64,000 nucleotides of DNA from Ampelocalamus luodianensis (lineage: Eukaryota; Streptophyta; Magnoliopsida; Poales; Poaceae): contig CM070623.1 in assembly GCA_036346255.1 (NCBI GenBank), positions 9,342,407 through 9,406,406 of the forward strand. Reading direction: 5' to 3'. Position 1 is the first letter of the stretch, and every line of letters begins with the position of its first letter. A model generated the notes under the pieces. The model saw only the letters and a program-made list of their open reading frames with translations. It was not told the origin of the DNA and ran no database searches. The position numbers were made by a program, and so were the translations under genes. This document shows positions 30,893 through 42,490 of this stretch, piece after piece.

Positions 30893-33282
30893 GTTGGGGA
30901 GTGATTGATTTCCTTCCGATGGTCCCGATACCATCAAGTCTCCTCATGACGAAAGAGGCACACCTATCGGATCCACCGAGCCATATAGTCGACCACGAAC
31001 TCAATGACCTCTTCCGTTGCATAACCTTCGATGATGCCGCCTCCGGTCGAGATTGATTCCGACGTAGGACTTGAGAATTCCATGTACCTCTCGAACGGGT
31101 ACATATAACGTAGGAACACAGGCCGCATATCTTTATCTCTTTCACAAGGTGAACAATGAGATGGACCATGATATCGAAAAATGACGGAGGGAAATACATC
31201 TCAAGATGACATAGAGTCGCCACCACCTCGGCTCAGAGCATCTAGTCCTTGGGGATCGATGACCTTCGAGCAATTGAGTTGAAGAAATAACACGACCTCA
31301 AGATTGCTACTGGACCTTGTTCAAGATACTCCTAATTGCAACAGAAGCATTTGTGTCATCAAGACATGACAATCATGCGACTTCATACCAATTAATTTCA
31401 AATCTTGCATAGAAACAAGTTTCTTAATGTTAGCAGAGTAACTGTGACGGACTTTCACACCATGCAAGCTCGCACGCTTCATATCTCTCGGCCTTGGACA
31501 GAGTGTAGCAAGTCGGTGGGAGGTAATGCGTTAAATCAGATCGCTCTCTTGCGGTGCTAACTCGGTCCTTATGTTCATATCGACCAAGTCTCTCCGTATG
31601 CTAACACCATCCTTTGTTTTGCCACTAATGTTCAAGAAGAGACCAATCAAGCTATCACATACATTCTTCTCCACATGCATGACGCCGATGCAAATGGCGA
31701 ACTTCTAAGTGCTCCCAATAAGGCAAGTCCCAAAAATTGACCGCTTCTTCGGATGTTCTTCCGACGGGTTCTTAATTGACGTCCCTTCCCAAGCACAACA
31801 TCGATATCCTTAACCATATCATAGACATCTTTCCCTCTAAAAGCCCTTGAGCTGAACCGTCCTCCTTATTTCCGCGAATTGTTTCTTCATCTTCCTATGG
31901 GTGACTCGGGAAGGAACCTACGGTGACGCGTGATACACGCTTTGCGTGAGTTGTTTAGCCATATACTCAGAGCATCTAGCGGCGACAAGCTTTGGCTCCT
32001 TTTTGTACATCAAGCCCGACAAAGTTACCTGCAGGAAAATCATTGATGGTGCAGAACAACATGGCGTGTAAAGTGAAGTTCTCGCTTGTACGCATCCCAT
32101 ACCTGCACTCTTCGCTCCACAAAGGTCACAAGATCTTCCAAAGAATGGTGCTAGGTACACATCAATATCATTCCCAGTTGTTTGGCCCTTGGATAAGTAG
32201 TGACATCAAAATGTACTTCCGCTTCATACACACAAGGAGGAAGGTTGTACATGCATAGATTCACGTGCCGTGCTATGTCGATCGCTTCATGTTACCGAAA
32301 GGATTCATTCCATCCGTACTCAACCCTAACCTTATGTTCCTTGGTTCTCAGACCGAACTCTTCAACCTCCGATCGAAGTTTCTCCACCGAGCGTAATCAG
32401 CAGGTGTCTTAGCTTTCCATCTTTCTTACGGTCCTCTGAGTGCCAACGCACCAATCTTGCCTCTTTGAGTTCGCAAATAAACGCTTCAAACGTGGGATCA
32501 CGAAGATACCACAACATCTTAGCAGAGGTCCTTGCTTCAACCTAGAAGTATTCTCGACGCTTGTATCGGGATGCTTTGCACACGGACATACATGCATGTC
32601 TCGCATACTCTTTACGATAGAGGATACAATCGTCGGACATGCATGTATTCTTTCTACTTCCATTCCCAATGGACAAAGAACCTTCTTTGCTTGGTAGGTG
32701 GTGTTGGGCAACACGTTTCCCTCCGGAAGAATGTCCGCTAGAGACCTAACAACGCCGTGAAACTCTTATCGCATCAACCATTGCTTGCTTTTAATTTAAG
32801 CGCTTCAATCACGGTTGACAACCTTGTATATTCCGCTTGCGCCAGTGGAACAAAGGTCTCACCGAGTCCTCCATTAAGCGCCAAATTTACAAAACTCTCT
32901 CTCACTGTAGTTCTCTTACGCATCGCGTAGCATCCGATCCAGATTGTTATCGTGACCTATCCTCATCAAAAGCACACTACATCCGCATATCGCTGACATC
33001 CGCATATCGTTGACTTCCTGGCGATGTCGTTATTACTAACTTCATGTCGCTCTTCACCGTGATCGGTCCAACATGTATACCCTTTTTGAAACCCCTTCAA
33101 TCAAGTGTGCTTCTATCTCGCGCTGAGTTGGTAAACATCTTGATTATCGCAATCAATGCATGGACAAGACATATATTTTATCCCATTTTTCAACATATCC
33201 CGCTGGCGCTCTTCTAAAAGCAACCACGCCATTAATGTACTCTTGACTCACACGGTTCACACCATACATCCAGCTGGTCCAT
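30893..33282 (-). pseudogene. TNP2-type transposase remnant of CACTA element 1
   Basis: On the minus strand it begins near the ATG at 33282 (MDQ..., the transposase-associated domain). Fragments are recognisable in several frames: TTYQAKKVLCPLGMEVERIH and VIPRLKRLFANSK (32714-32409, Transposase_21 lead), the STDGMN region near 32300, and LCHLEMYFPPSFFDIMVHLI with VHLVKEIKICG (31226-31080, DUF4218). It ends at about 30893 in the segment encoding GTIGRKSIT. Role when intact: the catalytic transposase cutting at the CACTA ends. There are many frameshifts, mostly where element 3 has CAG or CTG. The 83-bp coding duplication of element 3 is absent. Confidence 0.8.
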
Positions 33283-33739
33283 CTACGCTACACATGTAAC
33301 AAAATATATAGTGTCAAATTAGATTAATAAAATCTCTCTCAACCGCTCTCTCTCTCCATTTCCTTCCTCACGTAAACTTTAATATTATTCCAACTACCAA
33401 ATGAAAAATATTATTCTATTCCCTTACATCGGATACAAAAGTTTACTCCCATCATGACTTTATACACGCGATGCTTAGCATATTCTACCATATCTCGATT
33501 GGGTTATAAAGAATGTTACCCTCGTAGCTCACGCACTAAAATACCAAATCGATCTATTTCGATTGCTTGCCTCCCTCCCTTTCTCCTCTCTTTCTCTTCT
33601 CCTTCCCTTTCTCCTCTCCTTCTCCCTCCTTTCTCCTCTCCTTCTCCTCCCCTCTCTCTCTGTCGGCGGCGCAGTGGGTTTTTATCTGGGTGGCGGCTCA
33701 AATGGGAATGGGCAGGGGTACTCAAGGTATTTATAGCGA

Positions 33740-34125
33740 GGATATCACGCACGGTTCCAAATATGAATCGTCTGTGATAGGCATATATCACGCACGCTTA
33801 TAAATAAAACCGTCGTGATATGTCACGACGGTGCTTTTTATGAACCGCTCGTGATACGGAGGATTATCGCGCATTTCGCTTATATACAAAATCGTCAGAC
33901 ATATCGCTGACGCTCTATTAATAAACCGCTCGTGATATGGGGATTATCACGCACGGTTCATAAATAGAATCGCTCAGGATATTTCACGCACGCTTCTTTA
34001 TATAAACCGCTGCGGATAATCATATATCACGACGGTTACTAGGAAGAACCGCTCGCTGATAGACCGCAAAGCAAATGTCGCCGCAATAGACCCAATACGC
34101 ACGGATTCAAATTAACCCGTCGTGA
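33740..34125. repeat. Subterminal repeat array, 5' end of CACTA element 1
   Basis: Inverted ATCACGCACGGTT / AACCGCTCGTGATA-type motifs alternate up to the right terminal repeat. A pyrimidine-rich microsatellite-like stretch (33560-33665, CTCTCCTTCTCC) lies just inside, in the 5' leader. Confidence 0.8.
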
Positions 34126-37100
34126 TGGGGTGTCTTCTATAGCCTTGCTTTGTAGTAGTGTGGTACACACGGGCCGCCCACCGGGTTCCAGAGTTCGAGG
34201 CTCTTGAGACTTAGTCTCACCGTGGAGTCGAGCCACCGGCAGTGGGACCCACTGTCGATCAACAATACCCCGTCCGAACGCCTCGCCGACGTCACTTGCA
34301 ATAAATCTGATTTTCCTTTAGGAAAATAATTCAGTAAATTCATAAAATCTGATTTTCAGCATTTTATGTAATTTCAATCTTCCAAAGGCCATAACTTTTG
34401 CATCCGAACTCCGATTGAGCCCATTCAAATTTCTAAATTTGTCTAAATTCGAGATCTACCTAATTATTATTTTTATTTAATTTTTGGAGTTTTTGCCTCT
34501 GTTATTTATTTGTTTTGGTTGTTTTGCTTGCTTGTGCGTGACGCCGATACTTCGGGGGTTTTCGTCGAAGAAGGCTTCAACCAAGTTCAAGACCAGTACA
34601 TAGACCTTTTCCAAGGCAAGTCATACCTTTGATCATATTGAATCCCAGTTTTCCCAAATTATATTGTGTTAAATTATTGCATTTACTTTAATTATGTATT
34701 TAAATGCTTTTGGGCTAGTTATTGATCCCACTTGTTATGTTCACCTTGCCTACTTGTATACCTTCATCTTTGTCGCCCTAGATTGGTTTATTACTTCGTT
34801 GGTATTAGCATATTGCCAACATGGTTGGTTAGACCGACTAGAATTGCTTAGCCATGCTACGAGTCATCATCTCATATGAGTGCAATTATGAAACTGACTA
34901 AGTGATTATGGAACTGTGTGATAAAACCGTGTGTCTGTGGTGCTATTACTCGTGATGGCATGTGTTGCACTAAACCAACCGGGTGGTAAAAGATTTAGAC
35001 CGAGGCAAGTGGTGGACACTGTGTGAATCGTGGCTTTGTGATTGGGATTTATCTGTGGTTTAGTTAGAAAATCGAAGTCTTGCCTTGGTCAATTAAGGAC
35101 TTAACTTTGTGCGCCATTGAATCGAGCTATACTGCACGACCACATGTCCGTGACAGCCTAACTTAGTAGGTTACGAGTTTCAACATTGGGGTTCGTGGAT
35201 AGGTTAAGCTTTGTGATATGGGACCGTGAATAAGAACGCCAATGTTGAGGCGGTTGCCGAATCTGCTTTGTTACGATTAGTGCTAGCTACACTAGTTGTA
35301 TCGTGTGGGTAAAGTGTACAAACCTCTGCAGAGTGTTAATCAATCTATTCGAATAGCCGCGTCCTCGGTCATGGACAATGCTCGGGGATTTCACATGAGG
35401 GGTAGTGTTCATAAAATGTGGGATTGGGAGCCGTGATCTCAATCATATGGTCATGTGAATTAATCGCTTAGTTTGTGTGTCTTTGTGGAAACAACTGTTA
35501 AATTATTATTGCTTATTTGTTTTAACTTATGCTTTCAATCTATTATTTGTATTCAATTGAAAATGTTGCATTTCTGCAAAATAACCATAGAAGCCATTCC
35601 TTTGGAATAAGCCTGCATCTATATATTGCATTCTGTGGTATGATTTGTGAGTACGGTTGTGTACTCACGCTTGTTGTAAAACTTGCGCCCAAACCTACTG
35701 TATGGAGGAGTCTTCACCGCTTTCGAGGAGGAGTTTGTGGAAGAAGGTTGATCGCTAGGTCATCGATCCCATCTGTTGCCTCGTGGTGTGTCGATTGGAG
35801 TTTGCCGTAATTCATTTCGCCCGCCGCAGATTTCTTTAGTGTTAGCTCTGCGTGGCTTAATAAGTTGTAACCCGACCTTAAGGTCAAAACTCTAAGTTGT
35901 TACTCAAACTATTCGCTTATGTTATATTTCGCTTGTGTGGATTGATATTCACCTATGTTACTTGCAGTGCACTAGCGTGATCTCGGACTAGTGCGAGTAA
36001 TACACAGAGGGTCCACTGCATTTTTGGGTCCCGACACTCATGCCCGCTAAGGTTTCGCTCCTTTGACCGACCGCCCTCCGGAAGCCTCTCTTGCGCCAAG
36101 TGGGAAAAAACGTCTAACCGACACCCACATAATCACATGACATAAATATACTAGAACATCACAAATTAATTAGCCAAATCCGCCCATACAGGACTTGTGG
36201 TAGTACGATATGGCATAGCAATAAGCTGCTCAAAGACCGGTCCTCAATTGACTTGGCGTCATTCCTACAATCCATGGGCCTTAATCTTAACCGGATCAAT
36301 CCTGCATAAACCTACACCCACCATTCCGACCATTTCGCCCAAGTCCAAACCCATTTTTGATTTTATTTTGAATAAAACTCCATTTATAAACCCATGTGGT
36401 AAGACAATACCACAATATCAAGTTTGAAACAAATTTATAGAAATTTGGTGTAAACCCTCCCAAATTCTGTAAGTGTGAACTAAGCTTGGCTAAGCATATA
36501 TTTAATTTTGGTAATATCTTGCCTATGGTATCAAGGTAGTCAGATACAACATTCAAATTGGTCATACAATAACACATGGAATTAACTATATGTAAAACAG
36601 GATATTAAAATATTTATAACAACATATGCATGCGATAAAGAATTTAAAAACTGAAAATGACTTAAAATACTGGGGGCAATATGGTCAATGGTGTAACTTG
36701 CCTTGGTCGATGTCTTGGAATTCTAAATCTTCAGTTTGATCGAACTCTCCGGAGTCGTCGAATTCTATACGCGAAAATACGACAAATTCAATATTCAAAT
36801 TCAAATAAATTCAAAAACATAGTTCAAATTAACTCCAAATTGAAATATTTTGGTGTAGTTAGCTAGATTATAATTTTATATAAATTTTGCAATTTGAATC
36901 ACTGAATTTGGAGTTCATATGCAAAAGTTATGAATTTTAGAAGTTTTAAACCTAATTCTGAAATTTAATTGAATTTCCCGAATTATTCTTCTACTGAAAA
37001 ATCTATTTATTGCGCAATGCTGACGCCATCAACAGAATTTCGGAATTTAAAAGAATTAAAACTAATTCTGACAGGTGGGCCCCTCGTGTCAGTGACTCGG

Positions 37101-38045
37101 CTCACGGTAGACTGGGTCTACCGAGCCGAGTGGACCCGGGTGTGGTGGATCACCCACGTGGGCGCGCACGTGGCGGTGACTGGGCGCCACTCGTGCGCCA
37201 CGCCAGCAGAGGCGGTGAGGTGGCGCCTAGGTGGCATCACCACGTTGGCGCGGCGGCGCGGGGACCGGAGGTCGCCGGCGCTACGGTGCACGGCGGCAGG
37301 CGGCAGGCGGCGAGGGCACTAGAGGAGAGAGGGAGGTGTGGCGATGCTACTGCGCTCACCCGCATGGCAAATAGACGACGTAGGCGGCCGGCGGCGAGAC
37401 GAAGGCGGCGGCGAGGTACGGGCGACGACGAGAAGGGCTCTCTGGGGGACCTCTGGCGACGAGGTGGTGCGCACCGGGATCGCGGGGACGCGGCGATGGC
37501 AATGGAGGCGTCGGTGGGGACAAAGCTTCAATGATAGCGGCGCAATCGGCGGCGAAAGCTTGCGGCTTGGCGGCGACGAAGATCGGGGTTGCGACGAGCT
37601 CACGGTGAGAGGGAGGGAGTGAGTGGGGGCGTCGGGTTGAGTGAAAGGAGGGGCGCCGGGGGCTCCCTTTTATAGGGCGAGAGGAGGCCACCCCCACCGA
37701 CCACTTGGTGAGCCTCCTTGTACCTCCCCTATGCCCATTATCACCTCCCCTTCCCCTCTCCTCCCTCCGGCCGCCGTCGCCGCCATTCGGCCCCATGCCC
37801 GGCCGCTCCCGTCGCCGCCAGCCCCTCCTCGGCACCACCCTGGCCCCAGCGCCACCTCCCATGGCCTCCTCCCCTCCCCAGCGACCCATCCCGTTGGTCC
37901 TCGCCGCCCCTCTGGCCGCCACTCGCCGCCGGCCAAGCTGCCCCTGTGCACCCCTTTCCCTGGTCCCTTGGCTCCTCTGTTCTCTTGTGTGCCCCCCTTG
38001 ATCACCCGCTCACTCTCAATGGCTTGTGGGCCCATTTCCACTAAG

Positions 38046-38429
38046 AGCTAATAGAGGCAGTCAACTTAGCTAGTTCATCTTGTTATCTGAAGATTATGCA
38101 AACTTATGTGTTAACTTTCAAATATCAATCATCCTATCTTTATCTCTGAATTTAAATCACCAGTGGTAATTAAGAATAATTAATGTACCAACAATTCCAG
38201 TCTTAACCACAAGAGAGAACTATGGTAATATATGGACTCTAAGTTTAAATCGGCAAATTAAAATTTATACTCTTCACATGTTAAATCCGCATCCTAATCT
38301 CTAATGGTTAACGCGTATCAAATACCACCCAGTGTTCTTTTAAGACCCATATCTATCTACCCAACTCATGGAACCTCCTTAAATAATTATCCATAAATTA
38401 AAAAAAGCTTTTTGAATCTAAGATCAAGC
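38046..38429. other. AT-rich intergenic DNA
   Basis: No gene, repeat terminus or structured element is recognised between the GC-rich antisense LTR part and the truncated sense LTR. Confidence 0.4.
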
Positions 38430-40624
38430 TATGTCTTTCCCCGATCGGCAATATCTTGCCATCTTTCGAACCCGAAGTGTATATCCCTGCATATGTTCCT
38501 TCGACTTTGACCCTTCCTTGTTTTCCTTCTCGGTAGAATTCCTCTACCATTTCCTCTCTCGCTCAATTTGTCGTTTGACCTTGGCAAACATCCTCGATTT
38601 GCTAAATCTTCTCTTCTAATCTCGATCATCGCAAATCTTAAGTAAGCTCTTTTGTTTGTATTTAATCTTTTGAAGTTCTTTGGATTTATTTGGTTGTCGA
38701 TCATTATCGTGTAAATAGAAGTTGGAGTCCCGAAGAAACAACAACTCGAGCGGGATCAAGATTCGGATAAAGACGCGAACCAAGGATTCAAGACCTCTGA
38801 CTGAGAAGGCTTTGAGTAAGATCAAGGCCGCTGTAAATAGACCCAGGAGAGTCAATACTTTGATCATATTGAGCCTACATTTTATGCAAATTATATTCTT
38901 TTAAAATAACAAATTGCATGCTTTAATTCTTTAACCAAATATATGTCAAAGCTTAAGGTAATTAAATACTCATTCGTTGATTAATTAAATTATTATGACA
39001 TCCTTGACAACTTGAATCCGTTAATTCTATTATCACCCTAGTAACTATATGGTAATACTAGCTATTGGTTGTACTTAAGTGACATGCTAGCCTTGCTTAA
39101 GTGCCCAGACATTAAACTGTCCCAATCATCATCTTTCCAAACATAAAATGATTTGGGTAGTCATTACGGGTAAATGACTGAGATGGTTGAGTTGTTGTAT
39201 TTTACTTCTCAAAAACCCTAAATTGTTATTACCCTATCTGGGTGGATGGAAAGGTGGACGGTATGACAGTGGGTGCTGATGTAGCCCAAGGAATGTCATT
39301 TTGTTGTTGGTATGTGGAAGAACCACCCATATAACCCTCAGGACTTAATCTTATCACGACCTCCTGTGTATAACAAGTACAACCACATCTGCAACAAACT
39401 GCGACTTGGCTTAGTAAATTTATCAAACCTGGAATGCACCTCACTGGTGGTATGGGAACGTGCAAGCCCGCGGTAAATACGGCTTGAATGGGACACCGAG
39501 GCAAGGGTGAAGTCGCCAACCGCTGTGGGCAGTTTAATCCAACTACACCAGCAGTGGGGGTAAACATCCCGCACGAACGTATGGACGCAACCCTATATAG
39601 GTGAGGTGTCTGGAAGGGTGAGGTATTTAGAAAGGTCATTGTGATGATCTCTGACTACATGACCAAGGAATCATGTAGGGCAACGAGTTAATCGTCTCTT
39701 GTGGGTAAAGTGTACAATCTCTGGAGAGTTGTAAACTGTTTAAACAACCGTGCCTACGGTCAAAGGCAGACATGGGAACTTAACTTGAGTTAGTTCTATT
39801 TCAAAAACCTTTGTGGGTGGTATGAAAATTGTGGCGGGCTCACCTAGCCCTGAGTTTGGATTTTCCCTGAGTTTTCAGACTCAGTGATGTTAATATGTGG
39901 GGGTAACCCCAATCAAATTAGGCATAAGGTGGAGGGAACCTCTGCTGATACAAATATTGCACAAATACTCTCTTTAATAAAATGCAATTTGTTAAAACTG
40001 CTATGTGATAGGAATTTGTAATTATGATAATTAAAAATATTGCTAGAGCAAATAAAAGAACCGAGCCATCCTTATTTTAGCCTTGCATGTATATTATTTG
40101 CATTGTATGTTGGCTCGCGAGCACGGAAGTTGTGCTTATTCTCGCTCTTTCCCACAAAACCCTCAGAAACAGGAAATCCTGAAGATTATGGCTATTACGA
40201 GGATCCAGAAGTTGGAGGCCCAGGAGATGATGAAGCGTAGTGTAGTCTTTAGATGTTCTAGTCTCGCCCCAGTCCAGCTGACTCCGTTGGTTCTTATGTG
40301 CATCCCATATTATCTGGGTCTTTAGGTAATATCGGGCGTACACGAGTTTCCTCAGTCGCTTGCTTGTGGAGAGATGAGCTCTCACCCCTTTTGCTTCCGT
40401 TCTCACTTCCGCTTTTGTAATGTAATCATTTGGCCTGTTCAACCCTATTGTAAAACTCGACCCGATGTGGTCTGTGTAAACTCTGTTGTGTTAATTAATA
40501 AATGGTATGGTTTTACGTCATGTATGAGTTGATTCAGTGATGTATCTGTGAGTGCTATCTACTGATCCAGGGAATAGCACAGTGTTTTCATAGAGGATTC
40601 TGGATTACGAAATCCGAGTCCGAC
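38430..40624 (+). mobile_element. 5'-truncated sense gypsy LTR
   Basis: The sequence runs like the R-U5 part of a gypsy LTR. CAATACTTTGATCATATTGA (38852) parallels the left LTR of gypsy element 2 near 21565. The conserved block GTGGGTAAAGTGTACAA with a downstream GTGCCTACGGTC is at 39699-39765. The end is AATCCGAGTCCGACA at 40624. No primer site follows, so it is a solo or broken LTR. Its left end is not visible. Confidence 0.5.
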
Positions 40625-42490
40625 AGGCCATCCAATAAAAATATCCACCACAGCATTCTCATTCTTTTCATTGTTCAAGTGACATCTTTTGTAATGGCAT
40701 ATGCGTGCAGGTTAATCCCATTAATTAGTCACTAGCTAGCTACATAAACTGCTGTCGTCTGGCACCAGAAAAAAAGAAGGTATAACATCATGGTCACTGT
40801 ATGAAAATGTTAGCAACAGTAGAAAGATGAGAACATTTGAACATCATGGTCACTGTATGAAAATGTCCGCTTACTATTCAACGACACTTACCTCCTTTCA
40901 CAGTTGCCATTATGTGAAGATGTTGCCGTTAATGTAAACGTGGACAACAAAAAGGAGACAAGATAAACGTTGGCAGCGTATGATTGAGTAATTGGTTCCA
41001 GGTTTCAGGAAACAGGAACGGCCCTAAATCCAAACCTTCGCCCAGTTTGATTTTTGCCTAGAAAACGGCTAAGTTTTTAGCGAAAACCAATCTGATTTTT
41101 TCCTTTCAAATATTATTTCTGAGTTTTTCAAATATGGTATTTGAAATCTAAGTAAAAACTAGTAATATGCATATTCCACAAGAAATTTGGTGGTGGGGAT
41201 GAGGAGGGGTGTGTGTGGCTATGAATTGGCTAGGTTTCAGAAAAACGGATTTAGGCCCATTCCGGTTTATCGGCCAGTAACTTGCCCCTGGTTGGTTTGT
41301 GCATGTTTGCTACTGCAAATAATTGTTGGATGGAAATGCTTCAGATGCTACACAAAATAATAAGACAGCTTAGTGGCAAAACTTCTAGTAGTACAATAGT
41401 TAGTGGCGCTGCGCAAGTTATCTGGTGTGTTCCTGTGTGTGAAGAACACATCTTGGGTTTATGTTTGCTGCGCAGGTTGGGGCTGCCGTCATCAACTATT
41501 CCTGGAATCCTAGCGGTTCATTCTTACAATTCAATTGATCTGATTAGTTTGTAAGCTTCTGATCTCCTTACTGCTCTTGCGCATCTATTGTTGATCAAAT
41601 TCAGTTGGGAATCGAGTTATGCATCTACTAGAGCTGCTGTTCGTTCAGTCCGTATTGCATCTGAACCGAGTCCCTTAATTCCTTGGTGCTGTTGTTCTTT
41701 ACCGAACTGAGAAGGGAGGATTCTTCTGCTATTTAATTGATTCGAGAGACTAGTTCTGTTACTTGTGCAAGGATACACCTGCTATTGTGCGTTGCTGCTG
41801 GTCACGAGATTAGGCTTTGTCTCTTGCGCATAATCCCTAATACTGCTGATTTCTTGCCGCTTGAATACCGAAACCGTGAGATAGATGAATTGGTACTGTT
41901 CTTGCTACCGTGGAAGAGAGGCCAAACCTGCGTATTATCTAGTGCTATTCGTTGGTCCGTATCAAATGGTATCTAATTCATTCCATTCCTGAAACAAAAA
42001 AAAAAAGATTGTAATTATTGTGAGAAATGATTGATCCTTCGACTAACCCATTTCTGAAACCGAACACCTGATAGTAACTACTTTTGAGATATGCAATATT
42101 AAATTGAAGAACGAAATAAATATCAGCGACACAAAAAACATTTTCAAAACCATTGAATTGACACAGAATAAAAGTTCAATTTGTTGTGGAAGTTGAGGTA
42201 TGTATCCAGTTTTTAACAATAGTTTCTTACTACAACGCCAGTACTAACGACACGTTCTTTAACTGTTTACGTCCCACTGGTGCACGTTCCTTCCTATAAT
42301 GCGAAGATGTCGCCTTTAATGTATTCAAAAGAAAACAAGATGTCACCATTAATGTAAACGAGGAGACAATTAAGAGGATCTGAGATGTTTACGCTAAGGA
42401 GCATAGAACACGTGGTTGAGTGGTTAGTTAACGTTGCTCTTGCAACACTAGCAAACACTTACACGTTTGATATGCCTCTCTAAAACAACC
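40625..42490. other. Intergenic DNA between LTR fragments
   Basis: No gene is recognised; ORFs at 41282-41554 and 41737-41976 have no domain. A direct repeat, ACATCATGGTCACTGTATGA, occurs at about 40787 and 40839. A decayed duplication links about 40915-40985 to 42300-42425 (both with TTAATGTAAACG). An inverted repeat frames 41010-41268 (separate entry). An A12 run lies at about 41996-42007. Confidence 0.4.
41010..41268. repeat. Imperfect inverted repeat, possible foldback/MITE
   Basis: The left arm (41010-41031, AACGGCCCTAAATCC core) is complementary to the right arm (41247-41268, GGATTTAGGCCCATTCC core). The arms enclose about 215 bp of AT-rich DNA. No clear target duplication is seen. Confidence 0.45.

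Larger units (their letters stand above)
29782..34160 (-). mobile_element. CACTA (En/Spm) element 1, internal-deletion derivative
   Basis: Ends are CACTACTACGTAAAA at the left and TTTGTAGTAGTG at the right. The 3-bp target duplication is TGG (29779-29781 and 34161-34163). Both ends carry subterminal arrays of short inverted motifs (29800-30245 and 33740-34125). Coding is on the minus strand, so the 5' end is at 34160. The 3' part (29782 to about 30895) matches the left end of CACTA element 2. At about 30895 the TNP2 homology jumps directly to that 3' end, so the DUF4216 part of TNP2 and the Ulp1-type gene are missing. Confidence 0.93.
19946..36036 (+). mobile_element. Complete Ty3/gypsy retrotransposon 2 (chromovirus-like), with nested CACTA in its right LTR
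   Basis: LTRs run TGTAACATCCC to GGGTCCCGACA. The target duplication CTCAT is perfect at 19941-19945 and 36037-36041. After removal of the nested CACTA and its 3-bp duplication, the right LTR is about 3026 bp against 3020 bp for the left. Order: PBS 22970, a leader ORF, gag with CCHC knuckle, a protease trace, RT/RNase H, integrase, chromodomain-like tail, PPT 28616. This gag-PR-RT-RH-IN order defines Ty3/gypsy; 3-kb LTRs and the C-terminal chromodomain fit the Tekay/Del chromoviruses. Reading frames are broken between intact islands, partly through likely sequence errors. Confidence 0.93.
28629..36036 (+). repeat. Right LTR of gypsy element 2, split by CACTA element 1
   Basis: The parts are 28629-29781 and 34164-36036. 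They match the left LTR across its length, with many small differences, mostly in GC-rich parts and at CTG/CCG positions. The TATA box is at 29314-29320 and the palindromic block at about 35298-35365. The CACTA sits in the GC-rich part corresponding to about 21095 of the left LTR. Confidence 0.92.
19124..38045 (-). mobile_element. Antisense gypsy LTR-like sequence, split by a nested gypsy element (parts 19124-19945 and 36042-38045)
   Basis: The two parts flank the insertion at 19946-36036 and are joined by its CTCAT duplication. Read on the minus strand the sequence has LTR character: a conserved box with TTTACCCACACG and ATTCGAATAG (19793-19850), a TATA box CCCTATAAAAG at 37676-37666, and a GC-rich region (37060-38040). 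A likely LTR terminus TGTCGAACCCGGG starts at 19124; the other terminus is not found. Apparent ORFs in the GC-rich part have no domain. Confidence is moderate for LTR nature and low for the boundaries. Confidence 0.45.

Noticed and set aside
37010..38051. Overlapping ORFs of 90-190 codons in a GC-rich stretch
   Set aside because: Proline/arginine-rich low-complexity translations on both strands beside an antisense TATA box; better explained as the GC-rich promoter part of an LTR.
41282..41976. Two ORFs of 79-90 codons as candidate genes
   Set aside because: No domain, no start context or splice pattern that convinces, and flanked by repeat fragments.
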